64,000 nt of DNA from Lichenihabitans sp033947565 (lineage in GTDB: Bacteria > Pseudomonadota > Alphaproteobacteria > Rhizobiales > Beijerinckiaceae), in the NCBI RefSeq assembly GCF_033947565.1, contig NZ_JARPVX010000015.1, forward strand, positions 1 through 64,000. Reading direction: 5' to 3'. Shown piece after piece: positions 35,733 to 44,085 of this stretch. The notes below the pieces were generated by a model that did not search any database, had not been told where the DNA came from, and saw only the letters and a list, made by a program, of their open reading frames with translations. The position numbers and the translations under genes were made by a program. Each line of letters starts with the position of its first letter. Within the stretch, counting starts at the first letter, position 1.

Positions 35733-36488
35733 TCACCAGCGTTCCTGGAGACGCAGGCTTTCCGCGAGGTCGCCGCGGAAGTTGTATTGGCCGAGGTGGA
35801 CGAGCTTGGTTCGCATGTCGGCCCAGACTTTCCCGCCTATGTCGCGCCAGCGACGACAGAACGCGTAGTCCTCCGATAGGTAGCGTCCGGTATCAGGATC
35901 GACCATCGTGTCGAACAACAGCCAGTAGAGGTGCGCCTCCGGGTTGTTCGGAGGACCATCGGGCACGTAATTGAGAGTTGGATATTTTCGCATCATTCTA
36001 AGGATGACATCGCGTTTAATGCACATGAAGCCGGTCGGCGCTTCGGCAACCTCGATGAAGCCGTCATCATCGGCATAAGCACTGACCTTTGTGCTGCCAT
36101 GGCCGATAGGGTTGAACGGGTACTCGGTATAGCGGTCCTCGAATTGCTTCCTAGTCGTGCCGGCCGGCATCCCATCGGCCGGCCAGTTGAAGCTCTTCAT
36201 AGGGTAGATGCCCGCCACGACGTCGCGGTCGGCCAGCAATAGCCGGCACACGGCCTGCGGGGTAAACGATAAATCAGAGTCGATCCAGAATAGATGCGTC
36301 AGCGTCTCATCTTGGAGGAAGCGGATCAGCATCTTGTTGCGCGATCGCGTAATCAGGCTTTCCGAATGCATGTGGAGGATGGATTCGAGCCCGAACCGTT
36401 GCGTATGAAGCGCCGTTTCGTAGATGCTGGTGACGTAGTTCATACTCACGGCCGAGATGTAACACGGCGTCGCAAACATCGCCTTCAT
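35733..36488 (-). CDS. Glycosyltransferase-like protein (GT-A DxD motif)
   Basis: 251 residues from ATG 36488, preceded by GAGG; an in-frame start at 36515 is possible. The N terminus KAMFATPCY and the DSD motif at 70-72 (HLFWIDSDLSF) match a GT-A-like family annotated as glycosyltransferase in phages and proteobacteria. A later SEDYAFCRRWRDIGG region matches the acceptor-binding ED(x) part of GT2 enzymes. It has neither membrane segment nor signal peptide. It is convergent with the sulfotransferase (stops 3 bp apart). Together they could decorate a surface structure. The donor sugar is unknown. Confidence 0.75.
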   Translation of the reverse strand: MKAMFATPCYISAVSMNYVTSIYETALHTQRFGLESILHMHSESLITRSRNKMLIRFLQDETLTHLFWIDSDLSFTPQAVCRLLLADRDVVAGIYPMKSFNWPADGMPAGTTRKQFEDRYTEYPFNPIGHGSTKVSAYADDDGFIEVAEAPTGFMCIKRDVILRMMRKYPTLNYVPDGPPNNPEAHLYWLLFDTMVDPDTGRYLSEDYAFCRRWRDIGGKVWADMRTKLVHLGQYNFRGDLAESLRLQERW

Positions 36489-36564
36489 GGACCTCAGGGC
36501 GGCGTCAGGCAGCATCGTAATGTCTCGGCAGGTTGACGGTTCTTAGAGCGGAGACGTTTCACAC

Positions 36565-37290
36565 TCAGTATTCGGAATGGAAGCTGACCACCACGCAGCC
36601 GTTCCCTCCAGCCGCGGGCATCAAAGCTATCTGCCCTGTGGCATTTCGTAGCAGCGGAAACCCGGCCAGGTCCGCGACGGCGCTGCCGCTTTTCAGGATA
36701 TCGTCCTGAATGTCCTTGCACGCCAAGGGGCTCGGCATGACTTGAAATTGATAGCCTTCGCATCTACTTCCGCCAGGCCCTGGGGCTGCTACGATACTAG
36801 TTAGCCCGTGCGAGACTTTTGCGTCCGATCCGAACGACTGGCCGATCACGACTGAGACCATGTGCTTGTTGGGTTCGTTCCGGTTGAAGCCGGAAACCGG
36901 AACAAACACTTTTGTACCTACCAGGGACTCATGCGCAATAGCCTCGACGCGACCCGTACAGCCGGCCCCCGCCTCGATCAGCTTCTGAGACACGATAACA
37001 TCCAGGGGGGCAGCTACTGCCGGCATTACTGGAGACGAAGGCGTGGTCGCCAGCGCCTGAGGCGCCGCCGCTACGGGAGTAGCGACACGATGAACAGGTT
37101 TGGGCCGGGCCGGCTTTCTTCGGTGGCTTGGTGCGCCGGGTGCGGGAACTTGGTTCGTTGCCGGGGCGGGCGCGGCAGGGTCCTCGGCCTGGGCCAACGA
37201 TGCGCAGCTACCCCAGGCGAAGCAAAAGGCACCGGCAGCAATCAGCGTTGATATCAGCCCGTAAGTGGGGGCATTCGAAAAACGACTCAA
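36565..37290 (-). CDS. Secreted protein of unknown function
   Basis: 241 residues. A signal peptide runs to about residue 36 (SLAQA-ED). A Pro/Ala/Lys-rich low-complexity linker (about 37-95) follows, then a globular domain of about 145 residues with four Cys (GCTGRVEAIA, SRCEGYQFQ, ACKDIQDD, NGCVVVSFHSEY) that could form two disulfides. I do not recognise the family. It lies next to the inactive IS5 element and upstream of the glycosyltransferase-like gene in the same direction, separated by about 50-75 bp. Confidence 0.6.
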   Translation of the reverse strand: MSRFSNAPTYGLISTLIAAGAFCFAWGSCASLAQAEDPAAPAPATNQVPAPGAPSHRRKPARPKPVHRVATPVAAAPQALATTPSSPVMPAVAAPLDVIVSQKLIEAGAGCTGRVEAIAHESLVGTKVFVPVSGFNRNEPNKHMVSVVIGQSFGSDAKVSHGLTSIVAAPGPGGSRCEGYQFQVMPSPLACKDIQDDILKSGSAVADLAGFPLLRNATGQIALMPAAGGNGCVVVSFHSEY

Positions 37291-37360
37291 GACGGACTCC
37301 CAACCGTTGGCTACCTGCGTTAACTTTCAAGCGGATGGTTAGCAAGACTGTCATCTTTGA

Positions 37361-38238
37361 CTAGGCCGTGTGGACGGATTTGATCAAGATGAAGCCAAGC
37401 GCCAGTGAGACGATGCTTGAGAAGCTCTTGGCTGTTTTCTCGCAGCGGAGCGCGACGCGTTTGAAGCGCTTCAGCTTGCCGAAGGCCTGCTCGATGCGCG
37501 CACGACCCTTGTACATGATTTAGGAAAGAACTTCGGCCTGTTCTTCGCGTTCGATTTTGTCGGGATCGCCGGGCAGATGCCGCGAGCCCGAGCGGCGGCC
37601 CGGTTCGCTTTGGAATCGTAGCCTTTGTCGGCGAGCGCTGCTCGCGGAGTCACGTCTGGCCCGAGATCGAGCAGCACGGGGAAGACAGGACTGTCGCCAG
37701 CCTCTCCGCCGGTCAGGTGGAAGGCGAGTGGAGCGCCGTCGAAATCGGTCTTGAGGTGGATCTTGGTGGAGAAGCCACCGCCCGAGCGCCCAAGCGCCTG
37801 ACCGTTCTGCCCCCCTTTGCACCCGCGGCCGAAACGTGTGCGCGGACCACGGTCGAATCAAACATCTGCACCAGGTGGGCGCTGCCGCTCAGGTCGGCGA
37901 GCGCTTCGAAGAACGCCTCGAACACCCCGGCCTCACGCAGCCGCCAGAACCGCTTCCACACCGAATTCCAAGGACCAAACTCCCTCGGCAAAGCGCGCCA
38001 TGCGATGGTGTTCAACGTGAAATAATGCATCGCTTCGAGGAACTTGCGATCGTCGCGCCCCTTGTCGCCCCTGCGTGAGCGAACCGCGCGAAACACTGTC
38101 AGAGCCATCGCCCAATCGTCGTCCGTCATCCGTGTCAGCATGGTCGATCCCGCAATACCGACCCGCTATGAATCACCGATCAGATCATTTGGGAATCCAT
38201 CGACCCCGTTCTTTGCCGATTCCGTCCACACGGCCTAG
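37361..38238 (-). mobile_element. IS5-family element (IS427-like group), inactivated
   Basis: Both ends read CTAG-GGCCGTGTGGACGGA inwards (37361-37379 and the complement at 38220-38238). This gives 15-bp terminal inverted repeats flanked by CTAG, the target type expected for IS427-group elements. Internal length is about 870 bp. It encodes a DDE transposase in two overlapping minus-strand frames. A single-base deletion near 37516-37521 breaks the second frame. Ends look intact, so it could still be mobilised in trans. Confidence 0.85.
37364..38141 (-). pseudogene. IS5-family transposase, frameshifted
   Basis: Frame A (from 38141; MTDDDWAMALTVFRAV) carries the first catalytic Asp in MFDSTVV. 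A GGGGGGC slippery heptamer at 37815-37809 would allow the usual -1 shift into frame B (GQALGRSGGGFSTKIHL), which carries the second Asp in LADKGYDSKA. Near 37518 one base is missing after FFPK. The last block (MYKGRARIEQAFGKLKRFKR, with the catalytic Glu) is therefore in a third frame, and frame B ends in unrelated residues. The protein lacks its DDE glutamate and should be inactive. Confidence 0.82.
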
Positions 38239-38750
38239 AAGGCGAGATCGACACCCCCTTAAAGAGAGGCTGTCGGGCGCGTAAAGCACTCGGGCACGAA
38301 CCTTCGCTGGAAGGGACATTTCAATGGGTTCGCCCAGCGTCCGCGGGTCCAGGCCTTTGCCGAGCGCACGTTCAATCCCAGCTAGCTGGAACTGGGAGTT
38401 CTGCCGCCGGCTTTCACGCGCGAGAGGCCGGGCCGGGCCACCCCCCTCGCAGCCCCTTCGGAGAGCGACCTTGTCCCACGCTGGAGGGATCGGCATCAAT
38501 GTTCGTGACGATTAGCGAGCCTCGGTACCTGCTCTAATGTCTGACCCGCGATGCGGTCGGGGGCAAAAGCCGCGATGATCGTGCTCGGATGCAATCTGTC
38601 GTTGAACTTGGCACTTTTTGCGAATCTGATGCGCTTTAGTTAGGTCAGTGACCGCTTTCAGGAGCGCAGACAGTACCTCGAATGGCCTGGATGGGCGCAA
38701 TCCGGTCGGGCTGCTTACGTGCAATGCTGATGGACCACACGGGTGGCCTG
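38239..38750. other. Gap with a minus-strand ORF fragment cut by the IS element
   Basis: On the minus strand a frame starting near 38499 (ending ERALGKGLDPRTLGEPIEM and so on) runs into the IS right end without a stop. It looks protein-like, but I cannot name it. The rest, 38500-38750, has no gene; it lies just beyond the relaxase stop. Confidence 0.35.
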
Positions 38751-41633
38751 TCACCGCTCAGGCGAGCGATCTCGGTTCAGTCCATGCTCAGGTCGGGAAC
38801 CTCGGTTCTTCCGTGCTCGGTATACCGCGTCGCGTAATGCACTTGGTAGCGGCGCCAGGAGCCGCCTTCCATTCTCCACAAGCCGCCAAGCTGACACGGT
38901 AAGCTCGATACGGGCGAGGTCCTGCATCGCAATACGCAGGGCGCGAGCTGCCTGCATCAGCCGGGCGGTGCTTCGCCGTGGGCGAGTGTCCGGCTTCGTC
39001 ACCAACCCGGTCGCGATAAAGGTCTGGCGGTCGGCCACGTAGTCAACGACGTTGCCCTTCTCGCCGTACTGGCTCGCCTCCCTGAACAGGTGCTCATCGA
39101 GGTCCGCTGAAAGCGGTTCCATTCGTGGATCGGCTTGGCGGACGCGGCACGCAGCATCGAGACGATCACGTTCCACGACGATGCGCACGTCAAGCCGATG
39201 CCGGGTCAATGCGACGTAAGTCTCCCGTGCATCCGGCGCCGCGCCGACATAGTGCACTGAGGCAGCTGCCGTGCGCCCCTGAGCCGAGTAAGCCGTTCCC
39301 GCATAAGCGTGCACCATGCGGGGCGGTTGTGGTGCTCGGCGGGGTAGGCGGCGAGCGAATGCCCCCCAGGGCTGTTCGACAGTACGGCCGTCTTCCAGCC
39401 TGAAGCGCAGGATCGGGTTCGTCTCGCCGTCCTGCATTGCCTCGAGCGTCCCCCGTGTTCCGTTCCATATCTGCAGGTCGGGCAGGGTCTCACCGAAACG
39501 GACGCGGTCGCCGATCGCGAGACGAAGCTCGGCCTTCTTGTTCTCTCGGTCGATCGAGGGCAACCTGACACCGTCACCGGTCAGACGGCCCTCGCTGCGC
39601 AGAACATCACGCGCCAACCGGTTTAGGACGGTCGCATCGGCGTTTCGACGCGTCATGATGAGGACGTCATCGCCATGGACCTTCCGGAGCGCACACCATT
39701 GCTCCATGGCGCGCTGCATCGCGGTATCGCGTCCGGCGACCATCTCCAGATGACCGCGCTCGGTATAGGCGCGCAGCCCAGCCTCGGCATCGCCGCGGGC
39801 CATGACAACGGATGCCGCACGCTGCCAGTCTACCTCCTGCCGTCGCACCGCTTCCATGACGGCGTTCTGCCGCACCACTTCGGTGATCGCACGCAAGGCG
39901 CTGCCACCGGGCACACTGGCAAGTTGCCGCGAGTCGCCGAGCAGGATGACCTTGGCTCCGGCTTCCTTCGCCGCCGTGACGATCGCCGCCATGTCGCGCA
40001 TGGACACCATGCCGGCCTCGTCGACGAGCAGCAGGGTGTGGTCATCGAGCGCCGGCGCCGACCCGTGTTCGCGATCGGTGCGCCACTTTGCAATGGCCTG
40101 TGCCTCAACCCCGATCGACCGGCTAAGCTCGTTGGCCGCGACCCAGCTCGGTGACAATCCAACGACCCGCAGGCCAGACCGGTCAGCTGCGTCGCGAATG
40201 GCTTTGGCCGCCGTTGTCTTGCCTGTCCCGGCGCCTGCCTCGATGATGCTGATGCCGTCCTGGCTCGCGGCCAGCCGCACGGCCTTCTGCTGTTCTTCCG
40301 CCAGGTGCGCGGCAGCGCGCAGTGCGAACTCGACTGCGTCTGGCTTGAACCATTGCCGTTCAGCAGGCCGGTTCGCGGCGCGCAGCATCGCAGCCTCGAT
40401 GTTGGCGATGGTTGGCGTCGTCCAAGCTTGGCCATCCTGAGCCTCGTCCCCGAGCCGAAGCAGGTGGCCGTCCTGCTCGAGCTGGGCGACTTCATTGTAA
40501 ACGGGTTCGATGCCGATGCCTTGCAGGCCCGCCTCGACGAGAGCTCGTTCGAGCAGCGCCGCGCGGGTGATGACGCTCTCGTGGCGGAACAGCGCCGAGG
40601 CCGCGATGGCGACCGGCGTGGAGCCCGGCAGCTCCGGCGGGTCGAGTTCGATCCTGCGCCCTTCGTCCTCCTGGTCACGACCGGGTGCGGGGGCGCGTTC
40701 CTGCATGGGTGCAAGCGCTAGACGCCAGGGGTCGAGGTTCTGCGCGGCTAGCTCACGATGCCAGCGCGCCTCCAACTCGTCCCCACTGGGGACGGTGTCC
40801 TTGCTGCTGCGTGTCACTAGCGCCGCGATCTCCCTTTGCGCGGCGGTGGCGCTAGGCCCCACGAATGCATCGATCTGGTGAGAGCGCTTCGAGAAGGTTG
40901 CGATTGCTTGCTCAGGGATGCCGACGATCTCCCATTGGCCTTGTCCAGCTTCGCGGAAGGTGAAGCCATGACGGGCCAGTCGTTCCGCCGCAGCAGCGCG
41001 ATATGCAGCTCCGGCCCCTTTCACCTGCTGGAAAAGGCGGAGCGGATCGATCGTGAGATGCTGGTGGCGGTAGCGCGTGCCCCCATGCCCTGACCCCGCA
41101 ACGTTCATGAAAACGCAGTGCGTGTGGCAGTTCGGGTCGCCTGCCCGTGTCGTATAATGGTCGAAGCGGGCCGCGATGATGTCGGTCGGGCGTGCCCGGT
41201 GCTTGCCGCCTGCACCGGAGCGCACCTCGATCAGGCCTTCGCGCTCAACGAAGCGGAGAGCCTCGTTGACCGCTTCACGATGCGCCGTCTCGATGATGGT
41301 GCGCTGCTCGGCCGTTCCTGCCGCCCAAAGTATCGAAGCCGACTTCCCTATTGTAAACGTTAAATCGACGCCGGCCCAATGGTCCGCGCCGGCCTTCCGC
41401 ACGAGGGCACCGCCAGTTCGTGGATCAAAGCCGGCGCAGAGATCACGAAAACTCGCAAGATCAACGGAGGCGCCGTGGCGGACGACCGACTCGCCGGACG
41501 ACCACCACACCCCGTCCCCATCCCGTGCGTAGTACTCGTCCCGGTTCCGTGGCTTGGCTTCGCGCTGCGCGCCATTGGTGTAGTAGGCGCCAGCTTCTCG
41601 TCCGCTGCCGAGTCGGTGGATGGAGGCGGTCAC
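38751..41633 (-). CDS. MobF-family conjugative relaxase/helicase (TraA/TrwC-like)
   Basis: 960 residues. The N-terminal TrwC relaxase domain has tyrosines YY at 17-18 and 34-35 and the three-His metal site (His159, His170, His172 in FDHY...CHTHCVF). A C-terminal TraI-like helicase has Walker A GAGTGKTTA and Walker B LLVDEAGMVS. It nicks oriT, stays bound to the strand and unwinds it during transfer. GTG start overlaps the stop of the upstream RHH gene (GTGA). The relevant coupling protein is at 44027-45733. The length is typical of alphaproteobacterial MobF relaxases. Confidence 0.92.
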   Translation of the reverse strand: MTASIHRLGSGREAGAYYTNGAQREAKPRNRDEYYARDGDGVWWSSGESVVRHGASVDLASFRDLCAGFDPRTGGALVRKAGADHWAGVDLTFTIGKSASILWAAGTAEQRTIIETAHREAVNEALRFVEREGLIEVRSGAGGKHRARPTDIIAARFDHYTTRAGDPNCHTHCVFMNVAGSGHGGTRYRHQHLTIDPLRLFQQVKGAGAAYRAAAAERLARHGFTFREAGQGQWEIVGIPEQAIATFSKRSHQIDAFVGPSATAAQREIAALVTRSSKDTVPSGDELEARWHRELAAQNLDPWRLALAPMQERAPAPGRDQEDEGRRIELDPPELPGSTPVAIAASALFRHESVITRAALLERALVEAGLQGIGIEPVYNEVAQLEQDGHLLRLGDEAQDGQAWTTPTIANIEAAMLRAANRPAERQWFKPDAVEFALRAAAHLAEEQQKAVRLAASQDGISIIEAGAGTGKTTAAKAIRDAADRSGLRVVGLSPSWVAANELSRSIGVEAQAIAKWRTDREHGSAPALDDHTLLLVDEAGMVSMRDMAAIVTAAKEAGAKVILLGDSRQLASVPGGSALRAITEVVRQNAVMEAVRRQEVDWQRAASVVMARGDAEAGLRAYTERGHLEMVAGRDTAMQRAMEQWCALRKVHGDDVLIMTRRNADATVLNRLARDVLRSEGRLTGDGVRLPSIDRENKKAELRLAIGDRVRFGETLPDLQIWNGTRGTLEAMQDGETNPILRFRLEDGRTVEQPWGAFARRLPRRAPQPPRMVHAYAGTAYSAQGRTAAASVHYVGAAPDARETYVALTRHRLDVRIVVERDRLDAACRVRQADPRMEPLSADLDEHLFREASQYGEKGNVVDYVADRQTFIATGLVTKPDTRPRRSTARLMQAARALRIAMQDLARIELTVSAWRLVENGRRLLAPLPSALRDAVYRARKNRGSRPEHGLNRDRSPER

Positions 41634-41908
41634 TGATCTTTCGGGTAGCGGCAGATCCGAAACAGGTCCACGGGATCGAGGCCGCCGCCGGAACTCGCCT
41701 TCTCGACGAAACGCGCGATAGCATCGATCTGGGCATCGACGGTTTCCATACGTTCGACCAACACCGCATGCCGGAGCGCCACCTCGAGCTGCTGCTCGAT
41801 GCAGGCCGCGACGATGGTGTCGGCGGACTTGCCTTGTGCCGCCACAGCAGCTGTGACACGGCTCGCGAGCGCATCGTCAAGAGTGATGGTCAGGGTTGTT
41901 AAAGGCAT
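41630..41908 (-). CDS. Ribbon-helix-helix-type relaxosome accessory protein
   Basis: 92 residues. An N-terminal beta strand and helix (PLTTLTITLDDALASRVTAA) look like a CopG/Arc ribbon-helix-helix DNA-binding domain. A helical tail of about 45 residues follows. It is translationally coupled to the relaxase, and the candidate oriT lies immediately upstream of its start. This matches TrwA-like proteins that bind oriT and repress the relaxase operon (family knowledge; role here inferred). Confidence 0.75.
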   Translation of the reverse strand: MPLTTLTITLDDALASRVTAAVAAQGKSADTIVAACIEQQLEVALRHAVLVERMETVDAQIDAIARFVEKASSGGGLDPVDLFRICRYPKDQ

Positions 41909-42179
41909 GATGGTCGGCGCGGCGGGATGTCACGAACAGCTCCTATGCCACGTCGGCTACGCCATTGACAGGCTCGCGTCGAGCTTTGGTGAACGGATCC
42001 GCACTTCAGTGCGTGTGGTGTGGGGGTTCTTCCTTTGTGGGTCTGTTACCGGGGATCCCGGTGGGCTTCGCGGGGATCCTGCGGGCCGTGTGGGCGGTTA
42101 ACGCGGGCTGGCGCCCGTGACGGGCATTCGAGGCGTTCCGCGGCCGGTTCCGCAACCGGCCTCATGCTATCCCACGCCG
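41909..42179. other. Candidate origin of transfer (oriT)
   Basis: Non-coding stretch between the relaxase/RHH operon and the divergent ParA operon. It contains the inverted repeat CGCACT-tc-AGTGCG (42000-42013), followed directly by GCGTGTGGTGTGGGGGTT (42011-42028). That is close to the F plasmid nic region as I recall it (TGCGTGGGGTGTGGTGCTT). GGGGATCC is directly repeated about 20 bp apart (42051 and 42072). A perfect hairpin lies at 42142-42161. Position, repeats and nic-like core support oriT; the exact nick is not proven. Confidence 0.55.
42142..42161. promoter_or_regulatory. Perfect hairpin upstream of the ParA operon
   Basis: GGCCGGTT-ccgc-AACCGGCC, an 8-bp stem with a 4-nt loop, ending 18 bp before ATG 42180. 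It may be an operator, a transfer-region structure or a translation control element of the following operon. Confidence 0.45.
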
Positions 42180-42674
42180 ATGCCGAGCCTCGACCGCAAG
42201 CGCTTCCGCCAGGACCTCAAGGCAGCCCGATCGCGCCGTCAGGCAGGCGCGTCCGTGCGGGCGAATGCGACCGGCGCCATGGCGCTGGTGCGCGAGAACC
42301 TCGTCCTGTTCGATAGCATGCGGAGGGAGGACCCGGGCCTGACCTGGGCCGACATCGCGACCTCGCTCGGGCAGCAGGGTGTCGTCATGCGCGATGGGCA
42401 GCCGATCACGGCGAAGCGCCTTTGCGCGCTGATCTCCACCATTCGCAAGGAGCAGCAGGAGCAAGACGAGCGGGCCGAGGCGCGGACACGCCGTGCCGAT
42501 GTCGCATTCGAACGGGCGCCCGCCGATGATCCGGCGCCAGCACCGACGAGGCTGGCGCTGGCTCCAGAACTGAACAAGACGGCCCCTGTGGCCGCACCCG
42601 ACCTGCCTACGGAAGAAACTATCCGGACCGGGCGCTACGCCCAGCACGACAAGCTGTTCAAGCGGAAAGACTGA
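42180..42674 (+). CDS. Conjugation-locus protein of unknown function
   Basis: 164 residues. The N-terminal basic helix (LDRKRFRQDLKAARSRRQAG) and central TWADIATSLGQQG look like a DNA-binding HTH (about 55-95). An acidic/Ala-Pro tail follows, ending in GRYAQHDKLFKRKD. It is first in a three-gene operon with the ParA-like ATPase (5 bp gap). Similar proteins accompany relaxase genes on alphaproteobacterial plasmids; I infer a DNA-binding or regulatory role. The frame is open upstream, but the hairpin favours ATG 42180. Confidence 0.6.
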   Translation: MPSLDRKRFRQDLKAARSRRQAGASVRANATGAMALVRENLVLFDSMRREDPGLTWADIATSLGQQGVVMRDGQPITAKRLCALISTIRKEQQEQDERAEARTRRADVAFERAPADDPAPAPTRLALAPELNKTAPVAAPDLPTEETIRTGRYAQHDKLFKRKD

Positions 42675-42679
42675 TCTCC

Positions 42680-43420
42680 ATGGCACGCATCCTCTTCGTT
42701 GCCCAGGATAAGGGCGGCTCAGGCAAGTCGACGGCGGTGCGCGCGCTCGCCGAAGCGGTGCCCGGCATTGCCATCGTCGAGATCGACAGCACCCATCGGC
42801 TGATCGAGTTCGATGCCGGTCGTGGCAAGGCACCCCGCCAGGTCCAGTTCTTCCCCATGCGGGCCAGCCGGGTCGCCATCGAGGCTTCGGGTGGCGCGGC
42901 CGCGCGGGCCGAATTTGACCCGGTGATCGAGGCCATCGCCAAGGCCTCTGGTCCGACGGTGGTCGACATCGGCGCCAACACCTCGGCAAGCTTGTTAGAG
43001 CTTGTTAGCGATCTCGCGGCCGACCTGAAGGGCGACGGCCATATCCTTGGCGTCCAGGTGGTGGTGACGAGCGAGCCCGGCGCAGTGGCTGAGGTGCCGC
43101 GGCTTCTCGGTCTCGCTAAACCGTGGGCCGACGCCTTGTTCCTACTCGAAAACCAGAAAGCCGGTGCCCTCGATGCTCGCCAGTTCGCTGCGCTGGGCGA
43201 GGGAACGACGGTCAGTCGCTTCCGGGCGCAAGCCATGGAGGCTAAAGCGACGGAGATCCTGCAAGGGCGCGGGCTGCACGACATCCCGGATCTCGACTAT
43301 GGCGCCCTGAAGACCGAGTTCGGCTTGGCGCTGGCGTCGCGCATCCGCGCCGATCTCCTGCGCTTCCGGATGGAAGCCATGGAAGCGGTGCGTGACGCCG
43401 CGACCTGGCTCGTGTCATGA
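42680..43420 (+). CDS. ParA/MinD-like P-loop ATPase
   Basis: 246 residues. A deviant Walker A motif KGGSGKST (about 11-18) and a VDIGANTSASLLEL switch region (about 93-106) place it in the ParA/SIMIBI class. It lacks a DNA-binding extension. There is no ParB gene nearby, so it is more likely a conjugation-linked positioning ATPase than a segregation ATPase. Stop overlaps the start of the next gene (ATGA), and all three genes of the operon are co-oriented. Confidence 0.78.
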   Translation: MARILFVAQDKGGSGKSTAVRALAEAVPGIAIVEIDSTHRLIEFDAGRGKAPRQVQFFPMRASRVAIEASGGAAARAEFDPVIEAIAKASGPTVVDIGANTSASLLELVSDLAADLKGDGHILGVQVVVTSEPGAVAEVPRLLGLAKPWADALFLLENQKAGALDARQFAALGEGTTVSRFRAQAMEAKATEILQGRGLHDIPDLDYGALKTEFGLALASRIRADLLRFRMEAMEAVRDAATWLVS

Positions 43421-44085
43421 AGCGCCCTGGCCCACCCCGTAGCCCGGGCGCTGCGGGGCCACCACCGGGTGACCCCGACGCGCAGATCGTGGAGGCGCGG
43501 AACGCCCTGACGAGGGCTGCAGCCGAGGTGGAGCGGATCAGCCGGGACCGGCTCACCCACCTGCTCGAGCAAGATGTGCGGCAGCGCTTCCGTCATTTCG
43601 ACGATCCCGACCTTGTGCCCAGCGACCGTGTCCGCCTCCGCGCGTCCGTCCTCGACACGGCGCGCGCGCGTGGCAGCCGCTGGGCTTCGGTGGTGAGCGG
43701 CGCGGAGGATGTCGCAAGCCGCTTCGTTCGACACCCGAAAACGATCGCGGCCGTGCTGGCGGTTTGTTTCGGCGTACCCACGGCGCTGCATGTTATGACA
43801 AGGCACGATGCCGATCGTGCGACCGTGATCCGCATGACCCGCGTCACGACACGCAACCCGGATGGCTCGACCACCATGGTCCCGCTTGCTCCGGGTGCTC
43901 GTCTTGTCATGAGCGGGGAGGGGCCGACGCTGCAGGCGCGCGTCTGGAACACCGGCGTTGGTTACAAGATCTACGATGTCGATGCCCGCGATGTCGCCAG
44001 AGACCACCATTCGCCCTGGCAGGCCGTCACGGCCTTCGCGGCCGCGGTCCACGCCGGATGGGCCCGACCGGCCGCACGCTCGTAA
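43417..44085 (+). CDS. Single-pass membrane protein of the conjugation locus
   Basis: 222 residues. A Pro/Gly-rich N terminus and helical cytoplasmic part (LTHLLEQDVRQRFRHFDDPD) precede one membrane segment (about 109-125, TIAAVLAVCFGVPTALHVM). A C-terminal domain with NTGVGYKIYDVDARDVARDH follows. The family is not recognised. Translationally coupled to the ParA-like gene. Its last 59 bp overlap the 3' end of the coupling-protein gene on the other strand. It may tether the relaxosome or ATPase to the membrane (inference). Confidence 0.55.
   Translation: MKRPGPPRSPGAAGPPPGDPDAQIVEARNALTRAAAEVERISRDRLTHLLEQDVRQRFRHFDDPDLVPSDRVRLRASVLDTARARGSRWASVVSGAEDVASRFVRHPKTIAAVLAVCFGVPTALHVMTRHDADRATVIRMTRVTTRNPDGSTTMVPLAPGARLVMSGEGPTLQARVWNTGVGYKIYDVDARDVARDHHSPWQAVTAFAAAVHAGWARPAARS

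Noticed and set aside
43297..44052. 251-residue minus-strand frame
   Set aside because: Antisense of the membrane-protein gene at 43417-44085; no motif.
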